A stretch of 61,096 nucleotides of DNA from Trichomonas tenax. Its lineage: Eukaryota > Parabasalia > Trichomonadida > Trichomonadidae. Below are positions 31,301 to 39,685 of the stretch, piece after piece. The stretch's first letter is position 1. Each line of letters starts with the position of its first letter. Below the pieces are notes generated by a model. That model made no database searches. It saw nothing but the letters and a program-made list of their open reading frames with translations, and was not told where the DNA came from. The stretch spans positions 1 to 61,096 of the forward strand of contig JALKBU010000206.1 in the NCBI GenBank assembly GCA_023091735.1. The letters are read 5' to 3'. The translations under genes were made by a program, and so were the position numbers.

Positions 31301-33254
31301 AGACGACAATTGGACAGATGATCAACAAAACGAATGTGAGAATGAAGACGACTACCAATGACTTCGATGGACCTGATGGCATATTATGGAATACCTCTTG
31401 AGCCGAGATTGATGGTTCAAGACGTGCAGCGAATGCTTTATCGATGTTAGCATTGTTTGTGTTTGATAATGAATCATCTGTTTGTGAACTGTGAGATGTT
31501 TCTTCTTCGTGTTTGCTGCCCTTCTTGCTGAGCTTGTGGCACTCCATAGCCTTCGAGTGATCACCCATTGTCTTGTGATAGAATGTTGTCGTCTCACGAA
31601 GAACGATTGGTGAATTAGGGAAGTTTCTAATCATTCTTTGATAAGCATTATCGGCTTTATCACGTCCACTTGTAATCAATGATAATGTGTCGCCCATAAC
31701 TTCGAGTTTCTGCTTCAGAACGGCGCCCCAGAAATCACCGATGACGGACTGAAGGGTGAGGTTTGTCTTCTTAGCGAGATGGAGGCCATCCAACAATGGC
31801 TTGTTGAGCTGTGTAAGCAACTCTTGCCTCAACTCATTCAGCAACTGAACGAATGTGTGGGAGTTTGGAATGGAGCTGATAGCAGCACATGCCTTTTGCA
31901 CTTCACCAATATAGATTAAATTAGTCTGAAGAGTGTATGCGATTTGAGCTGCTGAGAAATAAATCTTTGGATCTGTGAATTCGGCCAAAGCGAACTTGAT
32001 GAAGTCCAAACTTGTTACATCCTCGACCTGATACAAAAATCCTATTCTCATCATCAAAGAAGCAGTGTACGGATGATTGAGGCCAAGAATACCATAATCA
32101 ATCTGCTTTTTTGGTTTCTGTTCAGCAACAAAAACATATAATTCTTTTTGATCTTCTTCTTCCTGCTCTGGGTCATAATACAAGTTATGGAATACGTTAA
32201 CGACAGACTGAGAGCGACGTGAAACAATCCAGCGAGTGATTAAATACAAAACGACGAAGATAATGACATCGATCACGAAAACAAATGTGATGTTTGTCGT
32301 CATGAAGTAAGATAGCAGTGGATTGATGGATAAAACGAAGCACTCGATGAAAACAGCGATGTAAAAGGCACAAACAGCCGGATTAATGAAAGGAAGATTT
32401 CTAATCAATGAAAATAGCACCAAAATGCAAATAAATAAGACGATGCAAAGGAAAACGATGGCACCATATATATCACCCACGAATACGCCGACTTGGCAAC
32501 CAAACATAAAAACGCAAATTATAACTTGAACATAGAAATTGAAGCTGGAATAAGAGAACCATAGCTGCGCTATATCGTGCTTTCTGATTATTGGTGTCGT
32601 TTGCCAAATTTTATCGGACAGGTGTAATGTTATGAAGTGAACAATGCAAAGGATGATACCGAATATGAAATGGATTAACTTAGTCTGTTTATCAGCATTA
32701 GTGAACATCAGTCTCAAACCCTTCCAAAGCAAAAACGAGAAATAGCACGTAAAAATTGGAGAAATGCATCTTGTAAGAAAAACCCAAACATTAATGTTCA
32801 TTGTTGACGGATATTGGTTGCTTTTGTAACGAGTGAGTGTAAAAATGTAGAAAATCACGTAAGCGAGATATAAAAATGTTAAAAATAAGTTAACGAGAAG
32901 AAGAACCAAAATATCCTCTGCATTCGGAACCAATTCGGTGATATATTCAATAATCAAAACAATATAGCTCGTTGATCCGTTTTTAAGTGTTCGAAATAGA
33001 TTTGTTCCAACTGAAGACAATATAAGAAAGATCATTGACACTGCCAATGAAAATACAGACATCCACTTCCCCTTGTAATCGCTTCTGCCTACATCGAAAG
33101 TGATTTTTTGAATTAATGCTTTAAATGAATCATTTTCGATTGTATCTGAGAAGTCCGTAATATTATTGTTGATGTTGTCCTTGATTACACTTGTATTGAT
33201 GGTGTAGCGCCGACTTTTCCGTGTTGAAGTTGTATTTGTTGTTGATTCTTCCAT
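28392..33254 (-). CDS. adenylate/guanylate cyclase-family receptor, 1620 aa, metal sites substituted
   Basis: A multi-span membrane protein: about ten spans in residues 60-350, then soluble parts separated by single spans near 640, 850, 980 and 1180. A PAS-like segment (LILTDADLKITQTN) lies at ~1245-1330, and a class III cyclase domain at ~1420-1600. Trichomonads encode large families with this plan. The cyclase core is easy to align: VLFTSIVGW, KTIGHIY, FDIIGDVVNVSSRM. The adenine-specifying Asp1541 and the transition-state Asn/Arg are present. Both metal-binding Asp are replaced, however: Ser1429 (canonical FxDIVG) and His1474 (canonical TIGD). Catalysis is doubtful. It could act as a dimer partner, since class III sites form at dimer interfaces. 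The N-terminal ~30 residues are Thr/Arg-rich. The ATG at 33254 follows TTTTTTATAAAAAAA. Confidence 0.88.
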   Translation of the reverse strand: MEESTTNTTSTRKSRRYTINTSVIKDNINNNITDFSDTIENDSFKALIQKITFDVGRSDYKGKWMSVFSLAVSMIFLILSSVGTNLFRTLKNGSTSYIVLIIEYITELVPNAEDILVLLLVNLFLTFLYLAYVIFYIFTLTRYKSNQYPSTMNINVWVFLTRCISPIFTCYFSFLLWKGLRLMFTNADKQTKLIHFIFGIILCIVHFITLHLSDKIWQTTPIIRKHDIAQLWFSYSSFNFYVQVIICVFMFGCQVGVFVGDIYGAIVFLCIVLFICILVLFSLIRNLPFINPAVCAFYIAVFIECFVLSINPLLSYFMTTNITFVFVIDVIIFVVLYLITRWIVSRRSQSVVNVFHNLYYDPEQEEEDQKELYVFVAEQKPKKQIDYGILGLNHPYTASLMMRIGFLYQVEDVTSLDFIKFALAEFTDPKIYFSAAQIAYTLQTNLIYIGEVQKACAAISSIPNSHTFVQLLNELRQELLTQLNKPLLDGLHLAKKTNLTLQSVIGDFWGAVLKQKLEVMGDTLSLITSGRDKADNAYQRMIRNFPNSPIVLRETTTFYHKTMGDHSKAMECHKLSKKGSKHEEETSHSSQTDDSLSNTNNANIDKAFAARLEPSISAQEVFHNMPSGPSKSLVVVFILTFVLLIICPIVVLVMGVIDMNSFSKTFEPVKVFSDALYAITRIPQIIRRYNLVMNNQIVPWTAEIGPVIGTNLEFIPPENCGPALQKYVNKLRNLSVSMLTIAKGNAEIERLLSAKIFYKKSGNSTVKSSSYDILVSYTNYAETLVNASNDTWIRANTTEEVEFIFDNVDELFKATKTVMTVTNLNVIKRKDEFNLKSIILHVVTWAIPVLIILPFLFIVIHNMKLEINFILKLFFAFPKNEISALRWSMKSSSTKKGKGQQQNQNNQTQKSSFQTSITQSIGTTSEQSSFNDRPEGGDQIIDTLATTSRSHKGMYTDLIKAILFFAAFSCTLTSIGIAIYKSAMIDILNVSYGYVMATDSSATAVASYVWGQETFSRAPMNGLSLAEAKNKTWYYVNSITNTFDSFLYTSDGGMKASLLLGDEVIKSYVTSTSISSVTDKYKPQHGFLHGVFFSLSCDTQLRLLWETSFFIMNSSDPTEYTFDQDNFTYQYEHLIFSHLDYCLIAGQNLLYQQTSSLEETHLYQMLLLFCSLFALQILFYFTFALSAFLVGKSHHQTVHSLLLLVPPEALLKNPMVLKWLSGSVDYKSYNRLRDSIKAKESNNISHDFIVNNSKSGLILTDADLKITQTNTTVCTMLKIEQQELSGQNLINVLNQQLNDKDKNTVLHNLEHVIQKMKAGRSRVKSTTIQSSILDKSNQMMYLTLIVVGHSSDDGAADDEAAEKSPATSFSIVVVDSTAEHFQVALVASEKAKGEKLIESLLPPSIIKRMNEGETDITFEVQQATVLFTSIVGWSNLTQDMKATQVMSILNSLFVAYDEELHHFPAITKMKTIGHIYMCCGGLFSDSSVNSGQVVVEYAVKLLEIAQRISKEIGIPFQITCGVNTGGPIKCGILGVTRPVFDIIGDVVNVSSRMNLHCMPGYVQISPTTYEAIKYLNFNVKERGEIQVKGKGMMKTYVVSSSNNGQAAPVPTTPPSTAQPK

Positions 33255-33674
33255 TTTTTTTATAAAAAACGGGAAAAATTTTCTTCAAAAATATTTTGTT
33301 AGTAACTAAGGCTGTATAATATTTAAATTCTAAAAATACGGTATTTATTCTGAAATGTTTTATACAACGTCTCTTCAATGGCTGTGTACCGTGAATAAAG
33401 ACTTTGTACTGATTTGAATTTTTCATAGGTCTACATTACGAGCTACATTAAAATTGAGTTATTTACAAAGATATCGTTTTTAGTTAACTGAATTTTGAAA
33501 GGAGTGGTCATCGGTCACTTGTGATAAAAGTGATCAAAAATCACTCAATTTTTCATATGAAATCACGATTTAGCAAAAAGAATGTCCCGTACCGAAAAGA
33601 GTGATGAAAAATAACACTTTACATGTCAGATTTGACGTGTAAAATGAGGAGAAAAATAAAGGGTCGTGCGGCGC
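33255..33674. other. upstream region of the cyclase gene and of the hairpin array
   Basis: There is no gene. It holds an Inr-like TCACTT at 33515-33520, several TGATCAAAAATCAC-type short inverted words, and a pair of TTTACATGTCA (33618-33628) and TGACGTGTAAA (33632-33642) elements just before the nested palindrome. These may serve either the minus-strand cyclase gene or plus-strand transcription of the array. Confidence 0.5.
33618..33642. promoter_or_regulatory. paired TTTACATGTCA / TGACGTGTAAA elements
   Basis: Two inverted copies of the recurrent (T)GAC(A/G)TGTAAA word lie head to head, 3 nt apart, ~32 bp before the first hairpin of the array. The same word sits close to the starts of the zinc-finger, SET, 54758 and ankyrin genes. 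Confidence 0.45.
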
Positions 33675-33769
33675 TTTTCGCTGTCATCACAGTGCAGCTC
33701 CATCATATGGGGAAGGTCCATCATGGATCAGCCCCATATGATGAAGCTGCACTGTGATGACAGCGAAAA
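33675..33769. repeat. hairpin A1, 38-bp stem
   Basis: Arms 33675-33712 and 33732-33769 differ at one position. The 19-nt loop itself contains the small palindrome TCCATCATGGA. The stem core is GCTGTCATCACAGTGCAGCT. Confidence 0.92.
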
Positions 33770-33794
33770 AGCAAAATTAAAGTGCGGATAATTT

Positions 33795-33914
33795 GATATT
33801 CTGGACTTTTTTTGGAAATATCCAGGAATATTGATGTTACACCCGCTACCCGACAGCATGCAGTTGGTGTAGCACCAGCATTCCTGGATATTTATAGAAA
33901 AGTCCAGAATCATC
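33795..33914. repeat. hairpin B1, ~48-bp imperfect stem
   Basis: The left arm from 33795 (ATTCTGGACTTTTTTTGGAA...) and the right arm ending 33914 pair over ~48 nt at roughly 80% identity. The stem shares AATATCCAGGAAT in both arms and flanks a ~20-nt loop. Confidence 0.85.
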
Positions 33915-33945
33915 CACATTTCAACTCACTCTTTAAAGAAATGCC

Positions 33946-34024
33946 AAAAATCTGCTGCTGCTCAAGCATGTGGAGTATGTGCAATATGGAGCAAGCCCAC
34001 ATGCTTGAGAAGCAGCAGATTTTT
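33946..34024. repeat. hairpin C1, 28-bp stem
   Basis: Arms 33946-33973 and 33997-34024 differ at one position; the loop is 23 nt. The core is CTGCTCAAGCATGTGG. Confidence 0.92.
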
Positions 34025-34046
34025 GACATCAACACTTTTTTAACTT

Positions 34047-34123
34047 AAATTACAGTGCTACTTTATCATATGGGATAGAAATACGATGGAACAGCTCAAT
34101 AAGATGGAGTGATACTGTGATTT
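34047..34123. repeat. hairpin A2, eroded
   Basis: Arms 34047-34072 and 34098-34123 pair with about six mismatches in 26. They retain the A-family words ACAGT, ACT(T/C)(T/C)ATC. Confidence 0.65.
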
Positions 34124-34160
34124 ACGTTAATATCGCTGTATGAAAGTGAAATTTTGATGT

Positions 34161-34268
34161 TTCTAGACTTTGTGCGAATATCATGAATTATTGATGCTAC
34201 ATCGACTGCCTATTGATGCATAGTGGGTGCAGCATCAATAATTCATGATATTCCCACAAAGTCTAGAA
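34161..34268. repeat. hairpin B2, 40-bp stem, centre of the array
   Basis: Arms 34161-34200 and 34229-34268 differ at two positions, with a 28-nt loop. B2-specific words (TCTAGACTTTGTG, ATTATTGATGC) are present in both arms and absent from B1 and B3. Confidence 0.92.
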
Positions 34269-34285
34269 TCACAAATTATCTGCAC

Positions 34286-34380
34286 TTTTCGTTACAATCA
34301 CAGTTCTACTCCATTATGTGGGGTTAGTCCATGATATACCTATCCCACATAATGGAGCAGAACTGTGATTGCAGCGAAAA
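34286..34380. repeat. hairpin A3, 39-bp stem
   Basis: Arms 34286-34324 and 34342-34380 differ at about four positions; the loop is 17 nt. A3-specific CAATCACAGTTCT and CCATTATGTGG occur in both arms. Confidence 0.9.
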
Positions 34381-34414
34381 ACATTTCTCAAAAACGATGA
34401 ATGTGTCGATGCCC

Positions 34415-34491
34415 AAATTCTTTCATTTCTCAAGCATGTGGAGTTGATCCATATTGAAGCGATCACAAATGCTTGAGAAATAGGAGAATTT
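34415..34491. repeat. hairpin C2, ~26-bp stem
   Basis: Arms 34415-34440 and 34464-34491 share AAATTCT..ATTTCTCAAGCAT with a few mismatches and a small bulge. Confidence 0.8.
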
Positions 34492-34526
34492 AAGATATTT
34501 CATTGAAAAAGAGTTGAGATTTTGAT

Positions 34527-34638
34527 GATTTTGGACTTTTTCAAAATATCCATGAATACTGATGCTAAGCCGACGGGATGTTGATAGGTAGTGGGTGTTG
34601 CACCACTATTCATGGATATTTCGAAAAAGTCCAGAATC
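34527..34638. repeat. hairpin B3, 41-bp stem
   Basis: Arms 34527-34567 and 34598-34638 differ at about five positions. The core is GGACTTTTTC(A/G)AAATATCC, with a ~30-nt loop. Confidence 0.88.
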
Positions 34639-34665
34639 ACATATTATCTGCACTTTTAAGTTGTT

Positions 34666-34762
34666 TTTTTCGCCGAAATCACAGTGCTGCTCCATCATAT
34701 GAGGTAGGTACATCATGGATCTACCTCAGATGATGGAGCAGCACTGTGATTTCGGCGAAAAA
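34666..34762. repeat. hairpin A4, 42-bp stem
   Basis: Arms 34666-34707 and 34721-34762 differ at one position in 42; the loop is 13 nt. A4-specific CGCCGAAATCACAGTGCTGC is shared by both arms. This is the cleanest member of the array. Confidence 0.93.
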
Positions 34763-35329
34763 CATTTTGGTTCTAATGTGAAAAGGGTTGAACTTGACTC
34801 CTCTATTTACTTGATGTGCTGCAGATCTTATCCATTCGATGTCTACATCTCTTGCTGTAATGCGCAAAGCCATATTTTGTTGCTTAATTTCTCGATGTAT
34901 GATAGATATTTGAGAAAATAATGAGTCGATTATGATATAACACACCTTATACTATCTATGCATATGAGAAAATCCGATTTTCAGGTGTGATTACTCAATT
35001 CAATTTAGATATTCTAATAGTGGAGACCAATGATAATGTGGGGAAAAAGCCTATAGAGCAAAGGCCTCCTTTGACCATTTTGAGCACGAACTATTCAGTA
35101 TATAGAAAGTTAGCAAAAATGTCTTATAACTCGACCAACTCAGCTTTCCTGGACAGCACTCGAGGATATAACATTTAGTAGGCGAATGACTATAACATTA
35201 TATACATTGATTTGAATAAAATCTTATTTTTAGTCGAAATTATTTAGCTTTTTAAAACATTCTCTAAACACATACAGATAGACTCTATAGGGTCCATAAC
35301 CCCTAAATACAGAAAAAACCGATTTCCGT
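34763..35329. other. gene-free spacer after the hairpin array
   Basis: No supported gene was seen. The short open frames here are AT-rich and lack motifs. Confidence 0.5.
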
Positions 35330-35770
35330 TATAAATATTATATCATATTTTTCAAGTCGCTTCAAATCACTCAAACACGCTATCAACATATTTAACACAA
35401 TCTATATTATATATCTCCACGCAGAGTAGCTATATACAGCTCATACACATATCACATCAAGCTACACACATACGAGAATATCACACACATATCAAACACA
35501 CAATTCATTATCAGATCACAAAAGTCTATTTTTAAACTGACTAATAGAGTCATCATAACTCACTACTATATACATTTAACGATGAAGCACCAACCAGAGC
35601 TCAAAAATATACATTTAAAACATCAAAAACACACATTTATAAAAAATTCTAATTCTGCATCACAAAATAAACTTGTTGTCAACAACAATAGACATTCGAA
35701 AATTCATATACACAAAGAGTTCTCCACAGTTACACCAAATATACACAAAAAGAACAACATTTATTTTTTG
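35330..35770. other. A/C-rich, G-poor strand-asymmetric tract
   Basis: For about 440 bp the plus strand is strikingly poor in G and rich in A and C, with repeated ACACA(T), ATATCACA and TCACACACATATC words. The composition changes abruptly at the G-containing sequence near 35775. No gene, and no simple repeat with a fixed period, was seen. Confidence 0.6.
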
Positions 35771-35803
35771 ATTATTTGATGCAAAGTTAGCATATACAGG
35801 GTA

Positions 35804-36064
35804 CTATATGCGCTGAATGCCCTTCCCGAGCGCATTTATTAATCCACCAGCAGAATGTTTTGAAACCCAACAGATATTGCTAGGCGGGAATTGTCCGTCA
35901 CTTTTGTGAAAAATTCCTGACCAACCAACGTCATTAATAGTTGCTTCATTAACGACTGCTGCATCAATAGTTGCTTCATCAACGACTGCTGCATCAATAG
36001 TTGCTTCATCAAAGGCTGCTTCATAAGTTCCACAACATACACACGGTACATCTCTGATTTGACT
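35804..36064 (-). pseudogene. unrecognised gene fragment with 30-bp tandem repeats
   Basis: A minus-strand frame open across this interval has no ATG at its start and contains a protein-like C-terminal half (VGWSGIFHKSDGQFPPSNIC, then WVSKHSAGGLINALGKGI). It includes the 10-residue repeat DEATIDAAVV. I do not recognise the family. It is probably a 5'-truncated remnant; a mobile origin is possible. Confidence 0.4.
35941..36030. repeat. 30-bp tandem repeat, three copies
   Basis: TTGCTTCATCAACGACTGCT plus GCATCAATAG forms a 30-bp unit at 35941-35970 and 35971-36000, with a partial third to ~36021. The first two copies differ at one base. The period is a multiple of three and keeps the minus-strand frame open. 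Confidence 0.85.
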
Positions 36065-36129
36065 CAATAAATTTATTTAGGGGTAGGATTACTCCCCCTA
36101 AATTAGTCTTGCAGTAAACAACATGCGGG

Positions 36130-36325
36130 TTATTGGTTTGAATTGTCATGGAAGTCGACATGCATACTTCATCGCCATTATCAGGCTGTACGTTATGAAG
36201 TGAGATCCTCTTCTCTGATGGCTAAAATGTCAAAATCTAATCCATTTCGTTTCAATTATGTTTGGATTAATGATCATGTGTCGCTTTCTGGTATATGCAG
36301 ACGTTCTGAAGCGAGTTTATGACAA
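36130..36325 (+). pseudogene. unrecognised coding remnant
   Basis: One phase reads through HRHYQAVRYEVRSSSLMAKM, then NPFRFNYVWINDHVSLSGIC and RRSEASL before a TGA. The composition is more protein-like than the surroundings, but there is no start or continuation. I do not recognise it. Confidence 0.3.
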
Positions 36326-37684
36326 AATAATGTCACGATTTGATTTATTTTTTTTGCATTAACAGCACAACTGCTTCCTATGGAAAATTAATTACGTAGA
36401 CGTGATTTAGCAAGGAAATAGAATATGCTTTATGTTCCATGAGGGCTAAAATTTATTTAGAAGCGTTTTTTTGCCTGATGTTAACATATGAGAAAAGTGA
36501 CGTTTTAACGGCTTTTAGTTTATTGTAAAATTTATCTAACTATATGTTTATATCTTACTATATAACAATATTTTGCAATTTTTAATGATTGGCAGAAAGT
36601 GATATGTTTATTTTTGAATGTAAAACTCAAAAACTTACTTGCAATGCTGTACTAATAAATAGTATGCACTTTAATTTTGAATGATTTCACAATATTAAAG
36701 AGCTTCAGAAAATCAGTATACGGTCAATTGAATGGTCTTACGGCTATTGGAGACACGTTATGAATAGAATTTTTTATCGAATAAGGTTAAAATAATTTTC
36801 ACAAATTTTTAATATAAAATAATGTCTTTTTTAAAGGAACATCGATTTATGACATTAAAAATGAAAAATGATTTTTGAGCTTATATAAATAGTAAATATG
36901 CATTAACCATCATGTATAGATTCCAAAATCATTGACAATATGCATTAAAATGCGGCTATTGTTGAAGATCCAAAACAACAAAGAAATATGCGTGTGTTCT
37001 CTATTTTGGGCCACAATGAAGCGATACGAAACAACAAAAAAACAATACAGTGAAAATAATATTCATTGATAAATTTATTTTCTTTGTTATCCGAAAAATC
37101 CTTGTTAACATTGATGTGTGAAACGAGTGAATTGTGTTTTAAGAAGCGCAAAAGCAAAAATAAGAATATATCAGCTCAACATAAAGGTTATTCTAAATTA
37201 AGCTGAAATTACTTTGCAGGTTCCAAGGAAAATTATTTTCCTTACGAAATCTCAAACAAACTGCTTTCAAATCGAAATATATAATTTTTGAATATAATCA
37301 TTTCTTTCCTTATTCAAGAACAACATTATGAAGCTTTATGCCAACATGAGAATTAATGATTTACAAGTATTACTATCTTCAATTTTCAAAAAATAAAATT
37401 TGCTCCAAAAATATCAAAATGGAAACGAGATATGATAAGTGAACAATATCTAAGAACTGTATAAGCTAATGCTAGAATTTGAACTGAGTCTGAAATATCT
37501 TTTCGTCTTAAATTTGAAAGCATTTAAAAAAAGATAAATATCAAAGAAATCAACGATTGAGTCAAAGGCACTCTGATGCCATCGATATTTTTCATTGAAG
37601 ATTTCTCTTAATCCTTCATAATGATGAAAAAACTTTAAAATCAAAAAAATAATGTCACTTTTAAAAATGTCACATTTGTGATCG
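36326..37684. other. AT-rich spacer
   Basis: There is no gene. The last ~45 bp before the TAF5 gene contain three TCAC(T/A)TTT words, which could be alternative initiators. Confidence 0.55.
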
Positions 37685-37690
37685 TCACTT
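37685..37690 (+). promoter_or_regulatory. initiator (Inr) TCACTT of the TAF5 gene
   Basis: TCACTT fits TCAYTW; initiation at its A (37687) would give an 11-nt leader before ATG 37698, a leader length typical of trichomonad mRNAs. A second TCACTT at 37653 is a possible alternative. Confidence 0.7.
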
Positions 37691-37697
37691 TTCTATA

Positions 37698-39323
37698 ATG
37701 AACGAGGAAAGTGAAGTTTTTCCTCTTCCCCAGTTCGTTCTCGAGTACTTACAGAAAAATAACGTCCAGATTCAGCCAAATCCTGCGCGAAGGAACCCAC
37801 AAAACAAGTATAGCTACGACGCACCTAACGCAATCGCCTCATTACAGCTTCACGACGCTTCTAGGACTCCAATCAAAATAGAAGCTGCATACATATTCTT
37901 CGTTCAGAAAATAGTAATGAATTCACCACCAGCTTTCCAAAAAGAGTTCAAGCAACTTGTTTTTCCGATGTTTTTAAATTTGGCCTATCAATTAAACACA
38001 TCATATAACCCAGAGGACCGTTTAAGGTTCATCGAGAAATACAGATACGACCAACCAGCAGAATGTCAGCAAATAATTCAAAATTTAATCGATCATCCTG
38101 AAATCAGACCTCAAACCACAAATATTACAGTGTGCCGTGATGCGCATCACCAACTTCTCACATTTATTGATAATGCTGCCGATGATCCAAATACTGCAAT
38201 TTTATCTTATATTCTCAACGCCGCTGTTAAAGTGGCCGAAGTTGATACAGTTAAACACGATTACATCTATACAAATGACAATTCAGTTTCCATGAATCCA
38301 AACTCATTGCCTTTAGTAAATCCGTGCACAATCACTTTGCCGCCGTATTCAGCCAGATATCAGAGGGAAACATCAATGTCCAGGCCTCAGTTGGTCAGTG
38401 AAGATGATATTCCATTTGTTCAACAGAATTTCCCAGATATTGCAAATATTGAAATTTTCAACCATAATAATTTGTTATCAGAAGTTCAAATTTCGCCAAA
38501 TGGAAGATTGTTTTCATATGTGCAAGGTATGAGCGTTTATATGAATTCTATTGATCAGATATCGAATTTAGGTGCCAGAAATACATTAAGATTAGTCACC
38601 CACTGCGAACAAATACTTGCTACAACGTTTTCAAACGATTCTAGACTGTTTGCCAGTGGTAGCATTGATGGAATTATTAAGATTTCTCATCTCGAAGCAT
38701 TAATTCCATATATGATTATCAACACTGGCGTTTATCCAATCTACTCATTGGCTTTCGATCCAACAGCCACTTTCACCGCATGCGGATGTGGCGATAAAAC
38801 AATCAAAGTTTATTACATGAAAAATGGCACTTTGTTGAGAGTTTGCATTGGACACAATCAGCCACCCACTAAGATCATATTCAGCAGTGATTCAAAGCGC
38901 CTTATCTCTATTGCTGAGGATCAAACAGTCAGATTCTGGGACTTAGATAGACCTGAGCCATTCCTTGCATCTTTCACTGTTCCATCACCACCATCAGCCA
39001 TTTCTCTTGATCCAACAAACACAAAGCTCGCTGTTGGCATGAAGAACGGCTTCGTAGCGCTCTGGGATACAACGACTGGCGTTAGATTGTGGCAGTCGAA
39101 CAACGACTTAGATACAATGATCACAGAAACGAAATTCACACTTGACGGAAGCATGATATTGGCGGCCTCCGTCAATGGTTTGATTGGTGGATGGAAATAC
39201 GAGGACAATGAGATGGTAATGAAAGTTGATGCTGTCTCATCAACGATAGATGCGATGATAATAACTGTTCGAAACTCAGTCATCACTGCAGGACGCTCAC
39301 TTCGCGGTGATATATCGATATAA
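37698..39323 (+). CDS. TAF5: TFIID subunit TAF5-like
   Basis: A 541-aa protein with the TAF5 two-part plan. Residues ~50-150 match the TAF5 NTD2 helical domain (AAYIFFVQKIVMNSPPAFQK, LVFPMFLNLAYQL, then ...RFIEKYRYDQ). After a linker, residues ~255-535 form a WD40 propeller with at least six visible blades, for example LFASGSIDGIIKI, CGCGDKTIKVYY, ISIAEDQTVRFWDL and AVGMKNGFVALWD. The N-terminal LisH of animal TAF5 is not evident. TAF5 is a scaffold of TFIID (and of SAGA in some lineages) and acts in nuclear transcription initiation. The Inr 11 nt upstream supports the start. The alternative, another NTD2-WD40 SAGA-type TAF5L, cannot be excluded. Confidence 0.82.
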   Translation: MNEESEVFPLPQFVLEYLQKNNVQIQPNPARRNPQNKYSYDAPNAIASLQLHDASRTPIKIEAAYIFFVQKIVMNSPPAFQKEFKQLVFPMFLNLAYQLNTSYNPEDRLRFIEKYRYDQPAECQQIIQNLIDHPEIRPQTTNITVCRDAHHQLLTFIDNAADDPNTAILSYILNAAVKVAEVDTVKHDYIYTNDNSVSMNPNSLPLVNPCTITLPPYSARYQRETSMSRPQLVSEDDIPFVQQNFPDIANIEIFNHNNLLSEVQISPNGRLFSYVQGMSVYMNSIDQISNLGARNTLRLVTHCEQILATTFSNDSRLFASGSIDGIIKISHLEALIPYMIINTGVYPIYSLAFDPTATFTACGCGDKTIKVYYMKNGTLLRVCIGHNQPPTKIIFSSDSKRLISIAEDQTVRFWDLDRPEPFLASFTVPSPPSAISLDPTNTKLAVGMKNGFVALWDTTTGVRLWQSNNDLDTMITETKFTLDGSMILAASVNGLIGGWKYEDNEMVMKVDAVSSTIDAMIITVRNSVITAGRSLRGDISI

Positions 39324-39685
39324 TTAATACAGCTTTCTTGTTAATCTTTATAAATTTATACATTTTATTATAATTTCATTTTTTTAGGTATCAATCTTAA
39401 TTTTCAACTTCGAATCACATCTATAATATATTGTCTTGAGTTGATTAGAATTATTGTTATTTTAATGATCATTTCGCCATCAAATATTGAAAAAAAATCG
39501 AAAAAAATCACGAGATAATTCATCATTTGAAAAAAAAACCGGCATTTTATTAGTTTATTAATGATTTTCTTATTACATAGTATTATGAACTTCAAATAGT
39601 ATTTATATTAAAATGAAGAATATGTGTTTATAGTTTGAATAATGAGAAATGACTGATTTTAGAGATGATAAAAATCTGACTCGAT

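Larger units (their letters stand above)
33675..34762. repeat. nested palindrome: inverted array of nine hairpins (A-B-C-A-B-A-C-B-A)
   Basis: Nine stem-loops of three sequence families follow one another with 20-50 nt spacers. The order of families is itself palindromic about the central B hairpin (centre ~34215; the midpoint of the whole is 34218). The spacers are inverted copies as well. The B1-C1 spacer (33912-33945) matches the reverse complement of the C2-B3 spacer (34492-34526), and the A1-B1 spacer matches the reverse complement of the B3-A4 spacer (AAAGTGC(G/A)GATAAT). The 1.09-kb region is therefore both a long inverted repeat and a chain of short ones. It has no coding potential of its own, and no transposase is nearby. 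Members are listed individually. Confidence 0.9.

Noticed and set aside
33675..34762. Calling the hairpins microRNA precursors
   Set aside because: Stem length and loop size fit, but there is no expression evidence, the stems are nearly perfect and arranged in a palindromic array; fold-back DNA is equally likely.
33675..34762. CRISPR-like array
   Set aside because: Eukaryotic context, no constant direct repeats with unique spacers; repeats are inverted and of three families.
34715..34945. Short open frames overlapping hairpins A4 and its flank
   Set aside because: They arise from the palindromic sequence read on both strands and lack coding composition.
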